64,000 nucleotides of DNA. It comes from Leptospirales bacterium. GTDB taxonomy: Bacteria; Spirochaetota; Leptospiria; Leptospirales; Leptospiraceae. The notes beneath the pieces are model-generated. The model had not been told where the DNA came from and searched no databases. It saw only the letters and a program-made list of their open reading frames with translations. The translations under genes were made by a program, and so were the position numbers. Location: NCBI GenBank assembly GCA_013297885.1, contig JAAFIR010000020.1:29748-93747 (forward strand). The letters are read 5' to 3'. This document shows, one piece after another, positions 18,103 to 28,251 of this stretch. Numbering within the stretch: position 1 is the first letter of the stretch; every line of letters starts with the position of its first letter.

Positions 18103-19007
18103 TTTTCACCTGTTACCCTTAAAAATACTTCTTCTAAATTTTCGTTTTGGATTTCATATTTTAAAATCATTGAGTCTAACTCCACCACTTGCTTAGGAAT
18201 TTTTTTCAAATCAATTTCTGGTTTAGGTTCAAAATAAATTATATCCCCAACTTGTTTCATATCCAAACTAATACCTGTTACAAAATCTAAAACTTTACTG
18301 TTGATTTCAGATACTTTTAATAAAATTTGATTTTTCTTTTTTGTCAGTTCATTCATTGAACCCGATGCAACCAATTCTCCTTTGTGAAGAATTGCAATTT
18401 TATCACATAATTGTTCTGCTTCTAAAAGCCTATGGGAGTTAAAAAAAATAGTTGTGTTTCTTTCTTTGTTTTCATTTAAAATGATATTTCTTAGATCAAT
18501 TAAACCAGTTGGATCTAGCCCTGAGCCGGGCTCATCTAAAATTAAAATTTCAGGTTTATTGAGAAGTGCTTGAGCAAGTCCAAGTCGCTGTGTCATACCT
18601 TTTGAAAAATTTCCTATCTTTTCTTTTTGTTTATCTGCTAATCCAACTTTTTCTAATAGAATCGGAATTTCTTTATTTAGATTTTTTGAATTGATTGAAA
18701 ATAATTTTCCCATATAATATAAAAATTCTATGGGAGTAAAAAAAGAATGTATAACAACTTTTTCAGGTAAATATCCAATTTTATTTCTTATTGAAACAGA
18801 ATTTGCCTTATCTAAAATTTTTACATTACCCGAACTCTGTTTTGAAAATCCAAGAAGTATTTTTATTAAAGTAGTTTTACCTGCTCCGTTTTGTCCAATT
18901 AACCCAAAAATATCACCTAATCGCAATTTTAAGTTTATATTTTTTAATGCCAAACTTGATTTATAAAATTTTGAAATGTTCTCAATCTCTATTGCATATT
19001 CACTCAT
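18099..19007 (-). CDS. ABC transporter ATP-binding protein
   Basis: The 302-residue protein has Walker A GQNGAGKT, the signature FSKGMTQRLGLAQAL, Walker B PEILILDEPGSGLDP and the H-loop in TTIFFNSHRL. A C-terminal regulatory extension of about 80 residues follows, common in ABC-2 exporters of the DrrA/CcmA type. It pairs with the downstream permease. It is the first gene of this four-gene run. Confidence 0.92.
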   Translation of the reverse strand: MSEYAIEIENISKFYKSSLALKNINLKLRLGDIFGLIGQNGAGKTTLIKILLGFSKQSSGNVKILDKANSVSIRNKIGYLPEKVVIHSFFTPIEFLYYMGKLFSINSKNLNKEIPILLEKVGLADKQKEKIGNFSKGMTQRLGLAQALLNKPEILILDEPGSGLDPTGLIDLRNIILNENKERNTTIFFNSHRLLEAEQLCDKIAILHKGELVASGSMNELTKKKNQILLKVSEINSKVLDFVTGISLDMKQVGDIIYFEPKPEIDLKKIPKQVVELDSMILKYEIQNENLEEVFLRVTGEK

Positions 19008-19096
19008 ACTTCTAGAATTTTATATAAGGTTTAGTAGAAAAGATTTTTTTGAGGTATTATAAACTAAATTGAATTTTTATTATTTTAAAGAGTTAT

Positions 19097-20092
19097 TTAA
19101 TATTTTTTCTCAGTTTTCCATTTTAAAAACCATTCTACAAAACTTTGTAAACCAATTTCAATATTTGTTGAAGGTTCAAAACCAGTATCATTTTTTAAAG
19201 CTTCTATATCTGCATAAGTAGTATTTACATCTCCTGGTTGCATTGGTAGAAAATTTTTTTTTGCTTCTTTTCCAATGTATTTTTCTAATAATTCAATAAA
19301 ATACAAAAGTTTAACAGGTTTGTTATTACCAATATTATAAATTAAGTTTAAATTCTTTTTTTTAATGTTAACTGGATTTTGAATTAGCAATAAGATTCCT
19401 TGAATAATATCATTGATATAAGTGAAATCTCTGTACAATTCTCCAAAATTAAAAACATCAATACTTTCACCTTTTAAAATTTTTTCAGCAAACGAAAAAT
19501 ATGCCATATCTGGACGACCAAAAGGCCCATAAACAGTAAAAAATCTTAACCCTATAGTTTGAATTTGGTAAAGATGAGAATAAGTATAAGCCATTAATTC
19601 GTTACTTCTTTTTGTAGCTGCATATAGACTAATTGGTTCATCTACTGTGTCACCAACAGAAAATGGAACCTTTTTGTTTAAACCATAAACAGAACTAGAA
19701 GAAGCATAAATTAATTTTTCTGGTTTATATTCCCTTGCAGCTTCAAGAATATTGATAAAACCAACAATATTGCTATCTATATAACTAAAGGGATTTTTTA
19801 TAGAATACCTTACACCCGCTTGAGCAGCAAGATTAATAATTAAATCAAATTTTTCTAATTCACAAATTTTAAATAATGTTTCTCTTTCTGTTAAATCAAT
19901 TTTATGGAATATAAAATTTTGATTTTTTTTTAAGAAACTCAATCTTTCTAGTTTAAGATTAACATCATAATAATCATTAAGATTATCTAAACCATGAACT
20001 AAATAATTTAAATTTAAAAGCTTTGAAGCAAGATGAAAACCTATAAAGCCTGCGACACCCGTTATCAATACTTTTTTTTGATTTGATTCCAT
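19097..20092 (-). CDS. NAD-dependent nucleotide-sugar epimerase, UDP-glucuronate 4-epimerase type
   Basis: The 331-residue extended short-chain dehydrogenase has TGVAGFIG (11-18), SSSSVYG and the catalytic pair Tyr157/Lys161 (YAATK). LDNLNDYYDVNLKLERL and the late MQPGDVNTTYADIEAL block match UDP-glucuronate 4-epimerases that make UDP-galacturonate for surface polysaccharide. It is the last gene of a glycan cluster running from 24934 to 19097. The exact sugar is an inference from family resemblance. Confidence 0.87.
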   Translation of the reverse strand: MESNQKKVLITGVAGFIGFHLASKLLNLNYLVHGLDNLNDYYDVNLKLERLSFLKKNQNFIFHKIDLTERETLFKICELEKFDLIINLAAQAGVRYSIKNPFSYIDSNIVGFINILEAAREYKPEKLIYASSSSVYGLNKKVPFSVGDTVDEPISLYAATKRSNELMAYTYSHLYQIQTIGLRFFTVYGPFGRPDMAYFSFAEKILKGESIDVFNFGELYRDFTYINDIIQGILLLIQNPVNIKKKNLNLIYNIGNNKPVKLLYFIELLEKYIGKEAKKNFLPMQPGDVNTTYADIEALKNDTGFEPSTNIEIGLQSFVEWFLKWKTEKKY

Positions 20093-20099
20093 TTATTCC

Positions 20100-21431
20100 T
20101 TATTGTATTGTTAAAAATGCTCTATTGTAAAAAGTATAAATACCCAAAATTCCTATTATTGGAAAAACCAAAACATAAAATTTAAAAAAGTATTTTTTAT
20201 AATATAGAAATGTACCTAATAAAATTGGTAAAATTGGAAATAAATATCTTCCTTGAGCTTGTAAATAAAGATTCCAAGAATAATAAAAAGATATGAATAT
20301 TACAAAAAAGATAAATAAAATGGATATTCCTAAAATTACTAAATCTTTCTTAGGTGATTTAATTAAAATTGTTAAATAAAAACAAACAAGAAAAAAAAGA
20401 TATAAATATAAAATTGTAAAATAAAAAAAATCAGATGATAAAATATTTAAAAAACTATAACAACCGACAAAACTTTGATATGAATTTATATGCCATTGAT
20501 ACTTGTTAAACATTTCTGTAAATTGAACACCTCTTTTACGTAGCATAATACTATGATAAGATTTTTCTGTTCCATATATTGAAGGTTTGAATTCTGAACC
20601 AGCTACTTTTTCAGCATAATCAATTCTTTTTTGAAATTTATCAAATCCATTTATATATGTATCATGGATTAACTTAGGAGCAGCAAGCAAAATTGAAATT
20701 ACACCTACTAAAATCAGTTTCAAAAACATAATCTTTAAATTATTTTTTTTTTGATAATACAATCTAATAAGAAAAAATACAAACAAATATATCAAATAAA
20801 TATAATAATTTCTTTTACCAAGTATGAGAAGAAAGATTAAAAAACCTGCAAAAATTGGATTAGAATTGAAACTTATTTTAAACTTAAAACTTTTTAAATA
20901 TCTATTAGTAATCGTATCAATCCCAAATATTTCATAGGAAAGTATAAGTGAGGCAATTAATGGTAAAGTATCAGCGTTCAGATAACAAAAAACATACCAT
21001 ACTTGTGTTGAAATGAGAAAAACTATCATTAATATGAGTTTGTCTTTTTTACTAAAACAATATACACAAAATAGTAACAATAAAAATAGCTGAAAAAATC
21101 TAAAGGTTAAATATTCAGGAAAAGTTTTTAGAAATAAAATAGAAAATTTACCAGAAAAAAAATAAATTATGTCCAACTCATCCATATAGGAATGACCCCA
21201 AATAGAATATGTATTATGAATAGATTCATGTCCTACTGGCGGATTAAGCCAATTTTTTACAAAATATTGTGACACAGTAAAATGTGAATTTTCATCTGGA
21301 TGAAAATCAAAATTACTATTTATGTTTAAATAAAAAATTAAAATTATTACTACAAAAAAAATGGAAAATAATAATTTTTTAAAAAAACTTTTTTTTAAAA
21401 AAGTTTCTATTTCATTTTTAATTCTAACCAT
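20100..21431 (-). CDS. Polytopic membrane protein, GT39-like glycosyltransferase
   Basis: The 443-residue protein has about ten to eleven hydrophobic segments. FDFHPDENSHF (residues 41-51), directly after the first membrane helix, resembles the catalytic D-E of GT-C/GT39 mannosyltransferases that use lipid-linked sugars. Family assignment is otherwise weak. It overlaps the methyltransferase gene by 25 bases and belongs to the glycan cluster, so a role in adding a sugar on the periplasmic side is a reasonable inference. Confidence 0.6.
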   Translation of the reverse strand: MVRIKNEIETFLKKSFFKKLLFSIFFVVIILIFYLNINSNFDFHPDENSHFTVSQYFVKNWLNPPVGHESIHNTYSIWGHSYMDELDIIYFFSGKFSILFLKTFPEYLTFRFFQLFLLLLFCVYCFSKKDKLILMIVFLISTQVWYVFCYLNADTLPLIASLILSYEIFGIDTITNRYLKSFKFKISFNSNPIFAGFLIFLLILGKRNYYIYLIYLFVFFLIRLYYQKKNNLKIMFLKLILVGVISILLAAPKLIHDTYINGFDKFQKRIDYAEKVAGSEFKPSIYGTEKSYHSIMLRKRGVQFTEMFNKYQWHINSYQSFVGCYSFLNILSSDFFYFTILYLYLFFLVCFYLTILIKSPKKDLVILGISILFIFFVIFISFYYSWNLYLQAQGRYLFPILPILLGTFLYYKKYFFKFYVLVFPIIGILGIYTFYNRAFLTIQ

Positions 21432-22132
21432 AAAGAACTTCCAGGTAAAAAATTTGGTAATAATATTGATTCTAAATAAAATAATTTTCCAATTATTAAA
21501 TGTATGATTTTTAATAAACCTTTAGGAGGTTTAAACTCAGTTTGTCTTCCTTTTCCAAAATACTTAGTTATTAAAATTGGAAAATATAATAGATGAAAAA
21601 AATATTGTTTCTTTAAAAATTTAAAGTTTACTCCATTTAGTAATTCTAATGAATTATCAAAATTATATCTTTTATAATGACCATAAAATTCATCATAATT
21701 CGTCCAAAGCTCCATTCTAGCTGGAAGTGAAATACAAATATTAGAAATATTTGGAAATTCGATTAAACAATTTTTTAAAAACTCATTTGGATTTTTCATA
21801 TGTTCTAAAACATCTAATAATAAAATAGTAGTTACAGAATTTTTAAAATTTTTATCTAATTCAAAAGCATTTTTATTTAAAAATAAAAATTCTTTATCTT
21901 TACTATCAATTGGTTTACTATTTCCAAATTCTACCCCATAACAATTGATAGTATTTTTACGAAGATAGTTAACTACAATACCTCTACCGCACCCAATATC
22001 TAAAACAATTCCTTTTTCATTTTTTAAGTTACTTGCAATAAATTTATTTCTTGCTACGTTCCAATAATTATCTTGAATTCCATTTGGATAATTTGTTTCA
22101 AAATGATTTTCATCATAAATTTCTTCTTTCAT
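21407..22132 (-). CDS. Class I SAM-dependent methyltransferase
   Basis: The 241-residue protein has motif I VLDIGCGRG (44-51 region) and the LLLDVLEHMKNPNEFL block typical of Methyltransf_11/23 enzymes in polysaccharide clusters. C-terminal HFLLYFPILI and YLESILLPNFLPGS are hydrophobic and suggest membrane association. It overlaps asnB by 4 bases. The substrate is probably a glycan intermediate, inferred only from neighbours. Confidence 0.83.
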   Translation of the reverse strand: MKEEIYDENHFETNYPNGIQDNYWNVARNKFIASNLKNEKGIVLDIGCGRGIVVNYLRKNTINCYGVEFGNSKPIDSKDKEFLFLNKNAFELDKNFKNSVTTILLLDVLEHMKNPNEFLKNCLIEFPNISNICISLPARMELWTNYDEFYGHYKRYNFDNSLELLNGVNFKFLKKQYFFHLLYFPILITKYFGKGRQTEFKPPKGLLKIIHLIIGKLFYLESILLPNFLPGSSLWLELKMK

Positions 22133-23991
22133 TGAGTAATCTCCTTTGAAGAATTAAAATATTGATACACCAAATTATTCCAAAGAAATAATCTCTCATC
22201 AGACTTTGAATTTTTATGATTATTTAATTTCCTTTCAACAACAGAGTGATTTAAATAAGAGGAAGAATTATTTTCTATATTTATCTTTCCATTATAAAAC
22301 CAATCACCTATTGGCATCCCAAACCCTTTTTTAGATCTATATAAAATTTCAGAAGGAAGAATTTCCTCGAGACCTTTTTTTAAAATATATTTTGAAATCC
22401 CATTTTTAAATTTATAAATAGCTGGAATTTTACGAATAAAGTTAACTAAATCAATATCTAAAAAAGGGCATCTGACTTCTATTGAATTCATCATTGATGC
22501 TCTATCGGCTTTAACTAGAATACCATCTTGAAGGTATAAGTTTATATAAAACTCAGATACTTTATCTATTAAATTTTTTGAATCAGTATTTTCCCATATT
22601 TGTATAGATTCAGAATAAATATCTTCAAGTTCAAAATCTTCTGAAAATAACTCTTTTAAATCTTTTAAATCAATTGAGCTCATCCAAATTGGTAACCAGT
22701 ATTTTTGAGGATATGAAAGTCCATTTAATGTTTTTTTTATTTTAAAATCCAAACTCATATTTTTATGAGAAACTGGAATGTATGAAAATAAATATTTTAT
22801 TGATTCATGTATTGGTTTTGGAATAAATTTAGAATACAACTCTGCATATCTTAATGCTTTAAATGGATCATAACCAGCTAGTAGCTCATCACCACCATCT
22901 CCACTTAATGCTACTTTCACTTTTGAAGATGTAAGTTTGCATAATAGATAAGTTGGAATTATAGAACTGTCGCCCATTGGTTCATCTAGTTTTTTTAAAA
23001 CTTCAGGAATTAATTCTATCGCTTTATCCATAGATAACATTTCAAGATGATGATCTGTTTGAAATAAATTAGCAATTTTTTTTGCATATTGACTTTCATC
23101 AAAACTTGTTTCTTTAAATCCAATACTAAATGTTTTTAAATTATTTTTGGGAAAAAATTTAGATGCAAGTGCAACAATTGAAGAAGAGTCTATTCCTCCA
23201 CTTAAAAAAACTCCAATTGGAACATCTCCCATGAGTCTTCTTTTTACTGATTTTTCTAAAAGTGAAATTAATTCTGAACCCCATTCAATTTCTGGATTTT
23301 TAGGAATTTTTTCAAAAGGCTCAATTTTATAAGACCAGTATTTATTAATTTTTATATCTAAATTTTTTAAATTTAATATAAGTGAATGCCCAGCTTGTAA
23401 CTTAAAAACTTTTGAATAAATTGAAAGTGGAGATGGTACATATCCGTATGCAAAATATTTTTGTAGAGATTTTTTTGAAATAGTTAAATCAAAATTTTCT
23501 ATTTGTTTAAATGAAGTTAATTCAGATGAAAAATAAAATGAATTATTTTGTAATGAATAATAAAAAGGTTTTTTACCAAAACGATCTCTTGAGCAAAATA
23601 GATTTTTTTTTTCTAAATCAAAAATTGTAAATGCCCACATTCCATTAAATTTTTCTACACAATTATAACCCCATTCTTTATATGCATTTAAAATTGTTTC
23701 TGTATCTGAATGATGAGTATTAAATTTATAACCTTTTTTTAGAAGTTCTTCTCTGATTTCTGAATGATTATAAATTTCTCCATTAAAAACTATTACTTCT
23801 TTTTTATCAAAAGAAATCATAGGTTGTTTTCCACCTTCCAAGTCTAGAATAGATAATCTTCTTTGAGCTAAATAAATATTTCCGTCAACAAAATATCCTT
23901 CAGCATCTGGACCACGATGTGTCAATGCACGATTCATTTTCTCTAAAGTTTCAATTGATCCTTTTCCAAAAAAACCTGTGATACCACACAT
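22129..23991 (-). CDS. asnB: Glutamine-hydrolysing asparagine synthase
   Basis: The 620-residue protein starts MCGITGFFG, so Cys2 is the glutaminase nucleophile. ALTHRGPDAEGYF follows, then the synthetase PP-loop GVFLSGGIDSSSIVAL and ALSGDGGDELLAGYDPF. AsnB-type enzymes in sugar clusters often amidate a glycan or peptide rather than supply asparagine. The position between a polyprenyl-sugar transferase and a methyltransferase supports that here, but free asparagine synthesis cannot be excluded. Confidence 0.92.
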   Translation of the reverse strand: MCGITGFFGKGSIETLEKMNRALTHRGPDAEGYFVDGNIYLAQRRLSILDLEGGKQPMISFDKKEVIVFNGEIYNHSEIREELLKKGYKFNTHHSDTETILNAYKEWGYNCVEKFNGMWAFTIFDLEKKNLFCSRDRFGKKPFYYSLQNNSFYFSSELTSFKQIENFDLTISKKSLQKYFAYGYVPSPLSIYSKVFKLQAGHSLILNLKNLDIKINKYWSYKIEPFEKIPKNPEIEWGSELISLLEKSVKRRLMGDVPIGVFLSGGIDSSSIVALASKFFPKNNLKTFSIGFKETSFDESQYAKKIANLFQTDHHLEMLSMDKAIELIPEVLKKLDEPMGDSSIIPTYLLCKLTSSKVKVALSGDGGDELLAGYDPFKALRYAELYSKFIPKPIHESIKYLFSYIPVSHKNMSLDFKIKKTLNGLSYPQKYWLPIWMSSIDLKDLKELFSEDFELEDIYSESIQIWENTDSKNLIDKVSEFYINLYLQDGILVKADRASMMNSIEVRCPFLDIDLVNFIRKIPAIYKFKNGISKYILKKGLEEILPSEILYRSKKGFGMPIGDWFYNGKINIENNSSSYLNHSVVERKLNNHKNSKSDERLFLWNNLVYQYFNSSKEITQ

Positions 23992-23992
23992 A

Positions 23993-24934
23993 TTAGAAGT
24001 TTAATTTTTCTTTAATTGAATAGATTGGCTTATCTTGTGATTCATGATAAGTCCTAATTCCAATTTCGGCAATTAGACCCATCAAAATACTCATAAAGCC
24101 CATTAAAAATGTAAACAAAACTAATAGAGGAAGTGGTGTTTGAACAAAGGATTTTTCTCCAAAAAATTTAAAATACAACATTATTAAAAATGAAAGAAAA
24201 CTTATAAAAAAATTAATTAAACCAAATCCTCCAAAGATATAAATTGGTTTTGTTGAGTATTTATGTAAAAATTCGACCACAATTAGATCAAGTATAACTT
24301 TTATCACTCGATTCATACCATACTTTGATTCACCAAATTTTCTAGGATGGTGAGTTACTGGAATTTCAGTAACTTTTCCACCTTGCCATTTAGCGTAAAT
24401 TGGTATAAATCTATGCATCTCACCATAAAGTTTTATGTCTTTAATGATTTCTCTTTTATAAGCTTTTAAAGAGCAACCATAGTCATGCAAAAAAACTCCT
24501 GAAATTTTTGAAATTAACCAATTAGCAACTCTACTTAAAAAGTTTCTTTTTATGGGTGAATCTTTTCTATCTTTTCTCCATCCAGAAACAACATCAAAAC
24601 CCTCATTTATTTTATTAAGAAGTGAAGGGATATCTTCAGGATCATTTTGTAAATCTCCATCCATAGGTATAATGATATCACCTTTAGAATTTTGAACACC
24701 TGCCATCATTGCTGATGTTTGACCAAAATTTCTTCTGAAATGGATGACTTTAATTTTTTTATCTTTTTTAGCAAGAATATTTAATTCAACATTACTTCCA
24801 TCATTACTTCCATCATTGATTAAAATTATTTCATAAGGTATTCCAGTTTTTTTTAAAACTGGTGTGAGTTTTTCATAAAGCAGAGGGATATTTTCTTTTT
24901 CATTATAAATGGGTATGATTATTGATAATAGCAT
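23993..24934 (-). CDS. Family 2 glycosyltransferase, DPM1/GtrB type
   Basis: The 313-residue protein opens LLSIIIPIYNEKENIPLLYEKL, with NDGSNDGS and the metal-binding MDGDLQNDPEDIP. Two hydrophobic helices sit near the C terminus (FGGFGLINFFISFLSFLIM and the LLVLFTFLMGFMSILMGL stretch). This is the polyprenyl-phosphate sugar transferase class. It would charge undecaprenyl phosphate for the GT39-like enzyme downstream. It is the first gene of the glycan operon, one base before asnB. Confidence 0.88.
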   Translation of the reverse strand: MLLSIIIPIYNEKENIPLLYEKLTPVLKKTGIPYEIILINDGSNDGSNVELNILAKKDKKIKVIHFRRNFGQTSAMMAGVQNSKGDIIIPMDGDLQNDPEDIPSLLNKINEGFDVVSGWRKDRKDSPIKRNFLSRVANWLISKISGVFLHDYGCSLKAYKREIIKDIKLYGEMHRFIPIYAKWQGGKVTEIPVTHHPRKFGESKYGMNRVIKVILDLIVVEFLHKYSTKPIYIFGGFGLINFFISFLSFLIMLYFKFFGEKSFVQTPLPLLVLFTFLMGFMSILMGLIAEIGIRTYHESQDKPIYSIKEKLNF

Positions 24935-25142
24935 TGTAAAATTTCCTTATTTGTAAAATCATTTAAGAACACAATTAGTGAATAATTATTTTTTTTTAAA
25001 TAGCTTTATAACATTTTAAATATTTATCCAATTTATAAAAGGTAATTCTCAAGTAAATTATTTATTGCTTTATAAACAATCAGTTTGAATAGGAAGTAAA
25101 AAATTTTACAAAAAAATTAATTTTAAATACTAAAGTGATAGT
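24935..25142. other. AT-rich spacer upstream of glycan operon
   Basis: This separates the glycan operon start (24934) from the end of the oxidase operon (25143). It is almost pure A+T. A short GTAAAA/TTTTAC stem at 25096-25109 could help end the oxidase transcript. No structured-repeat copy and no gene were found, and no promoter is clear enough to call. Confidence 0.3.
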
Positions 25143-25331
25143 CTACTTAATTTCTTCTTTTGTAAGAGTTTCATAAATTTTATCACAGACTTTGCACTTA
25201 TAGTCAATTTGTTTTGGAACCATAGAGATTCCAAATAATAGAAGAAAAAAAGAAGTTTTTGAATACTGCTTTATTTCTTCAGATTTTGGTGAGAATTTAT
25301 CAATGTTACAATCACATTGAAAATTTTTCAT
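25143..25331 (-). CDS. Small cysteine-rich protein after cytochrome oxidase genes
   Basis: The 62-residue product has two cysteine pairs, C-D-C near the N terminus and C-K-V-C near the C terminus. A hydrophobic stretch (TSFFLLLFGISMVP) lies between them. A small zinc-binding or copper-binding membrane-associated protein is possible. It follows the COX4 gene by 5 bases and is in the same direction, so it probably belongs to the oxidase transcript. I do not recognise the family. Confidence 0.6.
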   Translation of the reverse strand: MKNFQCDCNIDKFSPKSEEIKQYSKTSFFLLLFGISMVPKQIDYKCKVCDKIYETLTKEEIK

Positions 25332-25336
25332 TTAAT

Positions 25337-25909
25337 TTAAGGTTTAACTCTCGTGATAATATCAGTTAAAGTAAAACTAAATAAAATCAATAAAAAGAAA
25401 AATCCAGATCCAAAAATGGCTCTGTTTAACATATTATCATATTTTAAATGCATAAAATAAGCTAATACAAAACTTGCTTTGATAGTTGCAACGAGCATCG
25501 CAATTACAGTATTCCATGCACCAAAATCAACTTGAGCCACAGCAACAGTGATTACAGTTCCAATTAATAAAATTGCAAGAACACCAGCATAAACTGGAAT
25601 TGGTATAATGTGATGACCATGATCTTCGTGTTTTTCTTCTTTTTTAATAACACCAGATTCAATTTCATCAATCTTATTTTGAACTTCTTGTAATTTTGGA
25701 ATTAATGGTTTAAATAATTTACTTTCACCATTTTCTTTGATAAATAATTTCAACAAACCTTTATCTACAATTTGTGCATAAAGAGTTCCAGCAATACCTA
25801 CAACTTCCAAGTTTACAATTAAACCAGGTGCTGCCCCTAGTCCAAATGCAGGAATACCTAAACCTACAAAAGCAACACCCCAAAGAGCAAAATTTACAAA
25901 TTCTTCCAT
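25337..25909 (-). CDS. Cytochrome c oxidase subunit IV family protein
   Basis: The 190-residue protein has two hydrophobic segments in the N-terminal half. After a charged, His-rich linker (KEEKHEDHGHHIIPIP) it has three more segments, including VIAMLVATIKASFVLAYFMHLKY, a hallmark of bacterial COX4/CtaF small subunits. The N-terminal extension makes it longer than the usual 100-residue subunit. It follows the COX3 gene by one base. Confidence 0.85.
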   Translation of the reverse strand: MEEFVNFALWGVAFVGLGIPAFGLGAAPGLIVNLEVVGIAGTLYAQIVDKGLLKLFIKENGESKLFKPLIPKLQEVQNKIDEIESGVIKKEEKHEDHGHHIIPIPVYAGVLAILLIGTVITVAVAQVDFGAWNTVIAMLVATIKASFVLAYFMHLKYDNMLNRAIFGSGFFFLLILFSFTLTDIITRVKP

Positions 25910-25910
25910 G

Positions 25911-26639
25911 TTAACCTACCAAATATAAAAGCGGAAATAAATATATCCAAATTAAATCTACAATATGCCAAAACAGTCCAACACCTTCAACAGGAGTGTA
26001 GTATTCAGAGCCAAATTTTCCATTAGCAGTTTTAATTGTAATCCACAAAATGAGACCAGCACCAATTATTACATGAAGTCCATGAAGACCAGTCATTACA
26101 AAATAAAATCCAAAATAGAGTGGTGCAATTTGTTTTAGTCTTTTAACATCAACTATATCAGCTGAAGAATTATCTAATGCTTGAGCATTTGCAAAATCAA
26201 CTACTTTTTGTAAAAATTCTGGATTATCAAAAAATTTCCCTGGAAGTAAACCGAGATGAATTTTGTGTGAATATTCAAAAAATTTAATAGTCATAAAACC
26301 TAAAGCACATAGAATAGTGACTAAAAGTGCAATAATTGCTTTTTTCTTATCATTGATTTGGTTGTAATAAATTCCAAGAGCCATTGTAAATGAACTTAAA
26401 ATCAAAATTACCGTATTGATTGAGCCAAGTTTTACATCTAAATAAGAACTACCAACATGAAAAACTGGGGCATAAAGTGACTTGTAAATTAAATATGCAA
26501 CAAATAATCCACCAAACATTAAAATTTCAGTGACCATAAACAGCCAAACACCTTGTTTGGCTGAAGAATATTGATGCTCAGCACTTTCAAAGTGATGAGC
26601 ATGGTGGAAATGACCTGCTTCGTGACTAACGGTACTCAT
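25911..26639 (-). CDS. ctaE: Cytochrome c oxidase subunit III
   Basis: The 242-residue polytopic protein has [33 protein letters not shown] and the C-terminal [21 protein letters not shown], all conserved in haem-copper oxidase subunit III. It starts with a His-rich segment ([18 protein letters not shown]) that may bind metal. The start overlaps the end of ctaD by 14 bases. Confidence 0.95.
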   Translation of the reverse strand: MSTVSHEAGHFHHAHHFESAEHQYSSAKQGVWLFMVTEILMFGGLFVAYLIYKSLYAPVFHVGSSYLDVKLGSINTVILILSSFTMALGIYYNQINDKKKAIIALLVTILCALGFMTIKFFEYSHKIHLGLLPGKFFDNPEFLQKVVDFANAQALDNSSADIVDVKRLKQIAPLYFGFYFVMTGLHGLHVIIGAGLILWITIKTANGKFGSEYYTPVEGVGLFWHIVDLIWIYLFPLLYLVG

Positions 26640-28242
26640 AAGGACCTACGCTTACTATTGGAGTTTTTTCAAAATTTTCATGATGTGGGGGTGAAGTTGC
26701 ATCCCATTCTAAAGTTGTTCCACCCCATGGATTTGCAGGAGCTTTTTCACCAGCAATAAGTCCATGAATTACAGCAACTAGACCAATTAAAAAACCTAAA
26801 CCAATTAACCATGAACCATAAGTTGAAATTTGGTTTAAGCTTTCATATTGTGGAATATAATCAAAATATCTTCTAGGCATGCCTAATGCACCAAGCACAA
26901 ACTGTGGAAAAAAAGTTACATTAAATCCGGTAAAAATAAATGCCCAAGAATATCTTCCTAGTGCATCAGATGTCATTTTACCAAACATTTTTGGAAACCA
27001 ATAGAAAAGTCCACCCATAAATGCCATCAAAGTTCCACCAACCATAACATAATGGAAATGGGCAACTACAAAGTATGTATCATGAAAATGAACGTCCATT
27101 CCAACAGAAGCTAAAAAAACTCCTGTTAAACCACCAATTGTAAATAGAAACATAAAACCAATTGCAAATAACATTGGAGCATCAAGTCTCACAGAGCCTT
27201 TATACATTGTTGCAATCCAGTTAAACAATTTAATTGCAGTTGGAACTCCTACAAGCATAGTGATAACAGAAAATGCTATACCAGCAAATTCAGATTGACC
27301 ACTTACAAACATATGATGTCCCCATACAATAAAACTTACAGCAGCAATAGCAAGTGAAGAATAGGCAATTGCTGTATAACCAAAAATTGTTTTTTTAGAA
27401 AAAGTTGCAATTAATTCAGAAATGATACCCATAGCAGGTAATACCATGATGTAAACAGCAGGATGAGAATAAAACCAAAAGAAATGTTGAAATAAAACTG
27501 GATCCCCTCCAAGTTTTGGATCAAAAATCCCTACTCCTAATGTTTTTTCAGCAACTAGTAAAAGTAAAGTGATTCCAAGAACTGGTGTAGCTAGAACTTG
27601 TATGATTGCAGTTGCATAAGTTGACCAAACAAAAAGTGGAATTCTTTGCATGGTTTGACCAGGAGCTCTTAATTTGTGAACTGTTACAATGAAGTTTAGC
27701 CCTGTTAAAATTGAAGCCATACCCATTGTGAATGCACCAAGAACAAGAAAAATTACACCATTTGTTGTATTAATGCTATAAGGAGTGTAAAAAGTCCAAC
27801 CTGTATCTGCTCCACCAAAAAATAGAGAAGCAAATGCGATCATTGCACCAAGCATAAATACATACCAGCTAGCAAGGTTCAGTCTAGGGAATGCAACGTC
27901 TTTTGCACCAAGCATAATCGGAAGAACAAAGTTCCCGAAAATAGATGGAATTCCAGGGACGATAACCATAAATACCATTATGGCACCATGATATGTCATG
28001 GCACGATTGTATTGACCACCATCTTTAAAAAGTTGGGCACCGGGTGCCATTAATTCGTATCTGATGAGTAAAGCAAAAATCCCACCAATTAAAAAGAATA
28101 TCATGATACAAATTAAATACATGATACCAATTCTTTTGTGATCTATTGTAGTAAGCCAAGACCAGAGTCCTTTTTGGTGACTTATATAATCGTGGCTTGT
28201 ATGTGTAGCAGCGTTAGCGTGAGCTGTTGAAGTATTTGACAT
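26626..28242 (-). CDS. ctaD: Cytochrome c oxidase subunit I
   Basis: The 538-residue protein has twelve expected membrane helices. [19 protein letters not shown] contains the copper-B His and the cross-linked Tyr. [17 protein letters not shown] holds the haem a3, haem a and copper ligands, and [13 protein letters not shown] the low-spin haem ligand. It is an aa3-type terminal oxidase that reduces oxygen and pumps protons. It is the core of the sco-ctaCDEF cluster. Confidence 0.97.
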   Translation of the reverse strand: MSNTSTAHANAATHTSHDYISHQKGLWSWLTTIDHKRIGIMYLICIMIFFLIGGIFALLIRYELMAPGAQLFKDGGQYNRAMTYHGAIMVFMVIVPGIPSIFGNFVLPIMLGAKDVAFPRLNLASWYVFMLGAMIAFASLFFGGADTGWTFYTPYSINTTNGVIFLVLGAFTMGMASILTGLNFIVTVHKLRAPGQTMQRIPLFVWSTYATAIIQVLATPVLGITLLLLVAEKTLGVGIFDPKLGGDPVLFQHFFWFYSHPAVYIMVLPAMGIISELIATFSKKTIFGYTAIAYSSLAIAAVSFIVWGHHMFVSGQSEFAGIAFSVITMLVGVPTAIKLFNWIATMYKGSVRLDAPMLFAIGFMFLFTIGGLTGVFLASVGMDVHFHDTYFVVAHFHYVMVGGTLMAFMGGLFYWFPKMFGKMTSDALGRYSWAFIFTGFNVTFFPQFVLGALGMPRRYFDYIPQYESLNQISTYGSWLIGLGFLIGLVAVIHGLIAGEKAPANPWGGTTLEWDATSPPHHENFEKTPIVSVGPYEYR

Positions 28243-28251
28243 CTTTTCCCC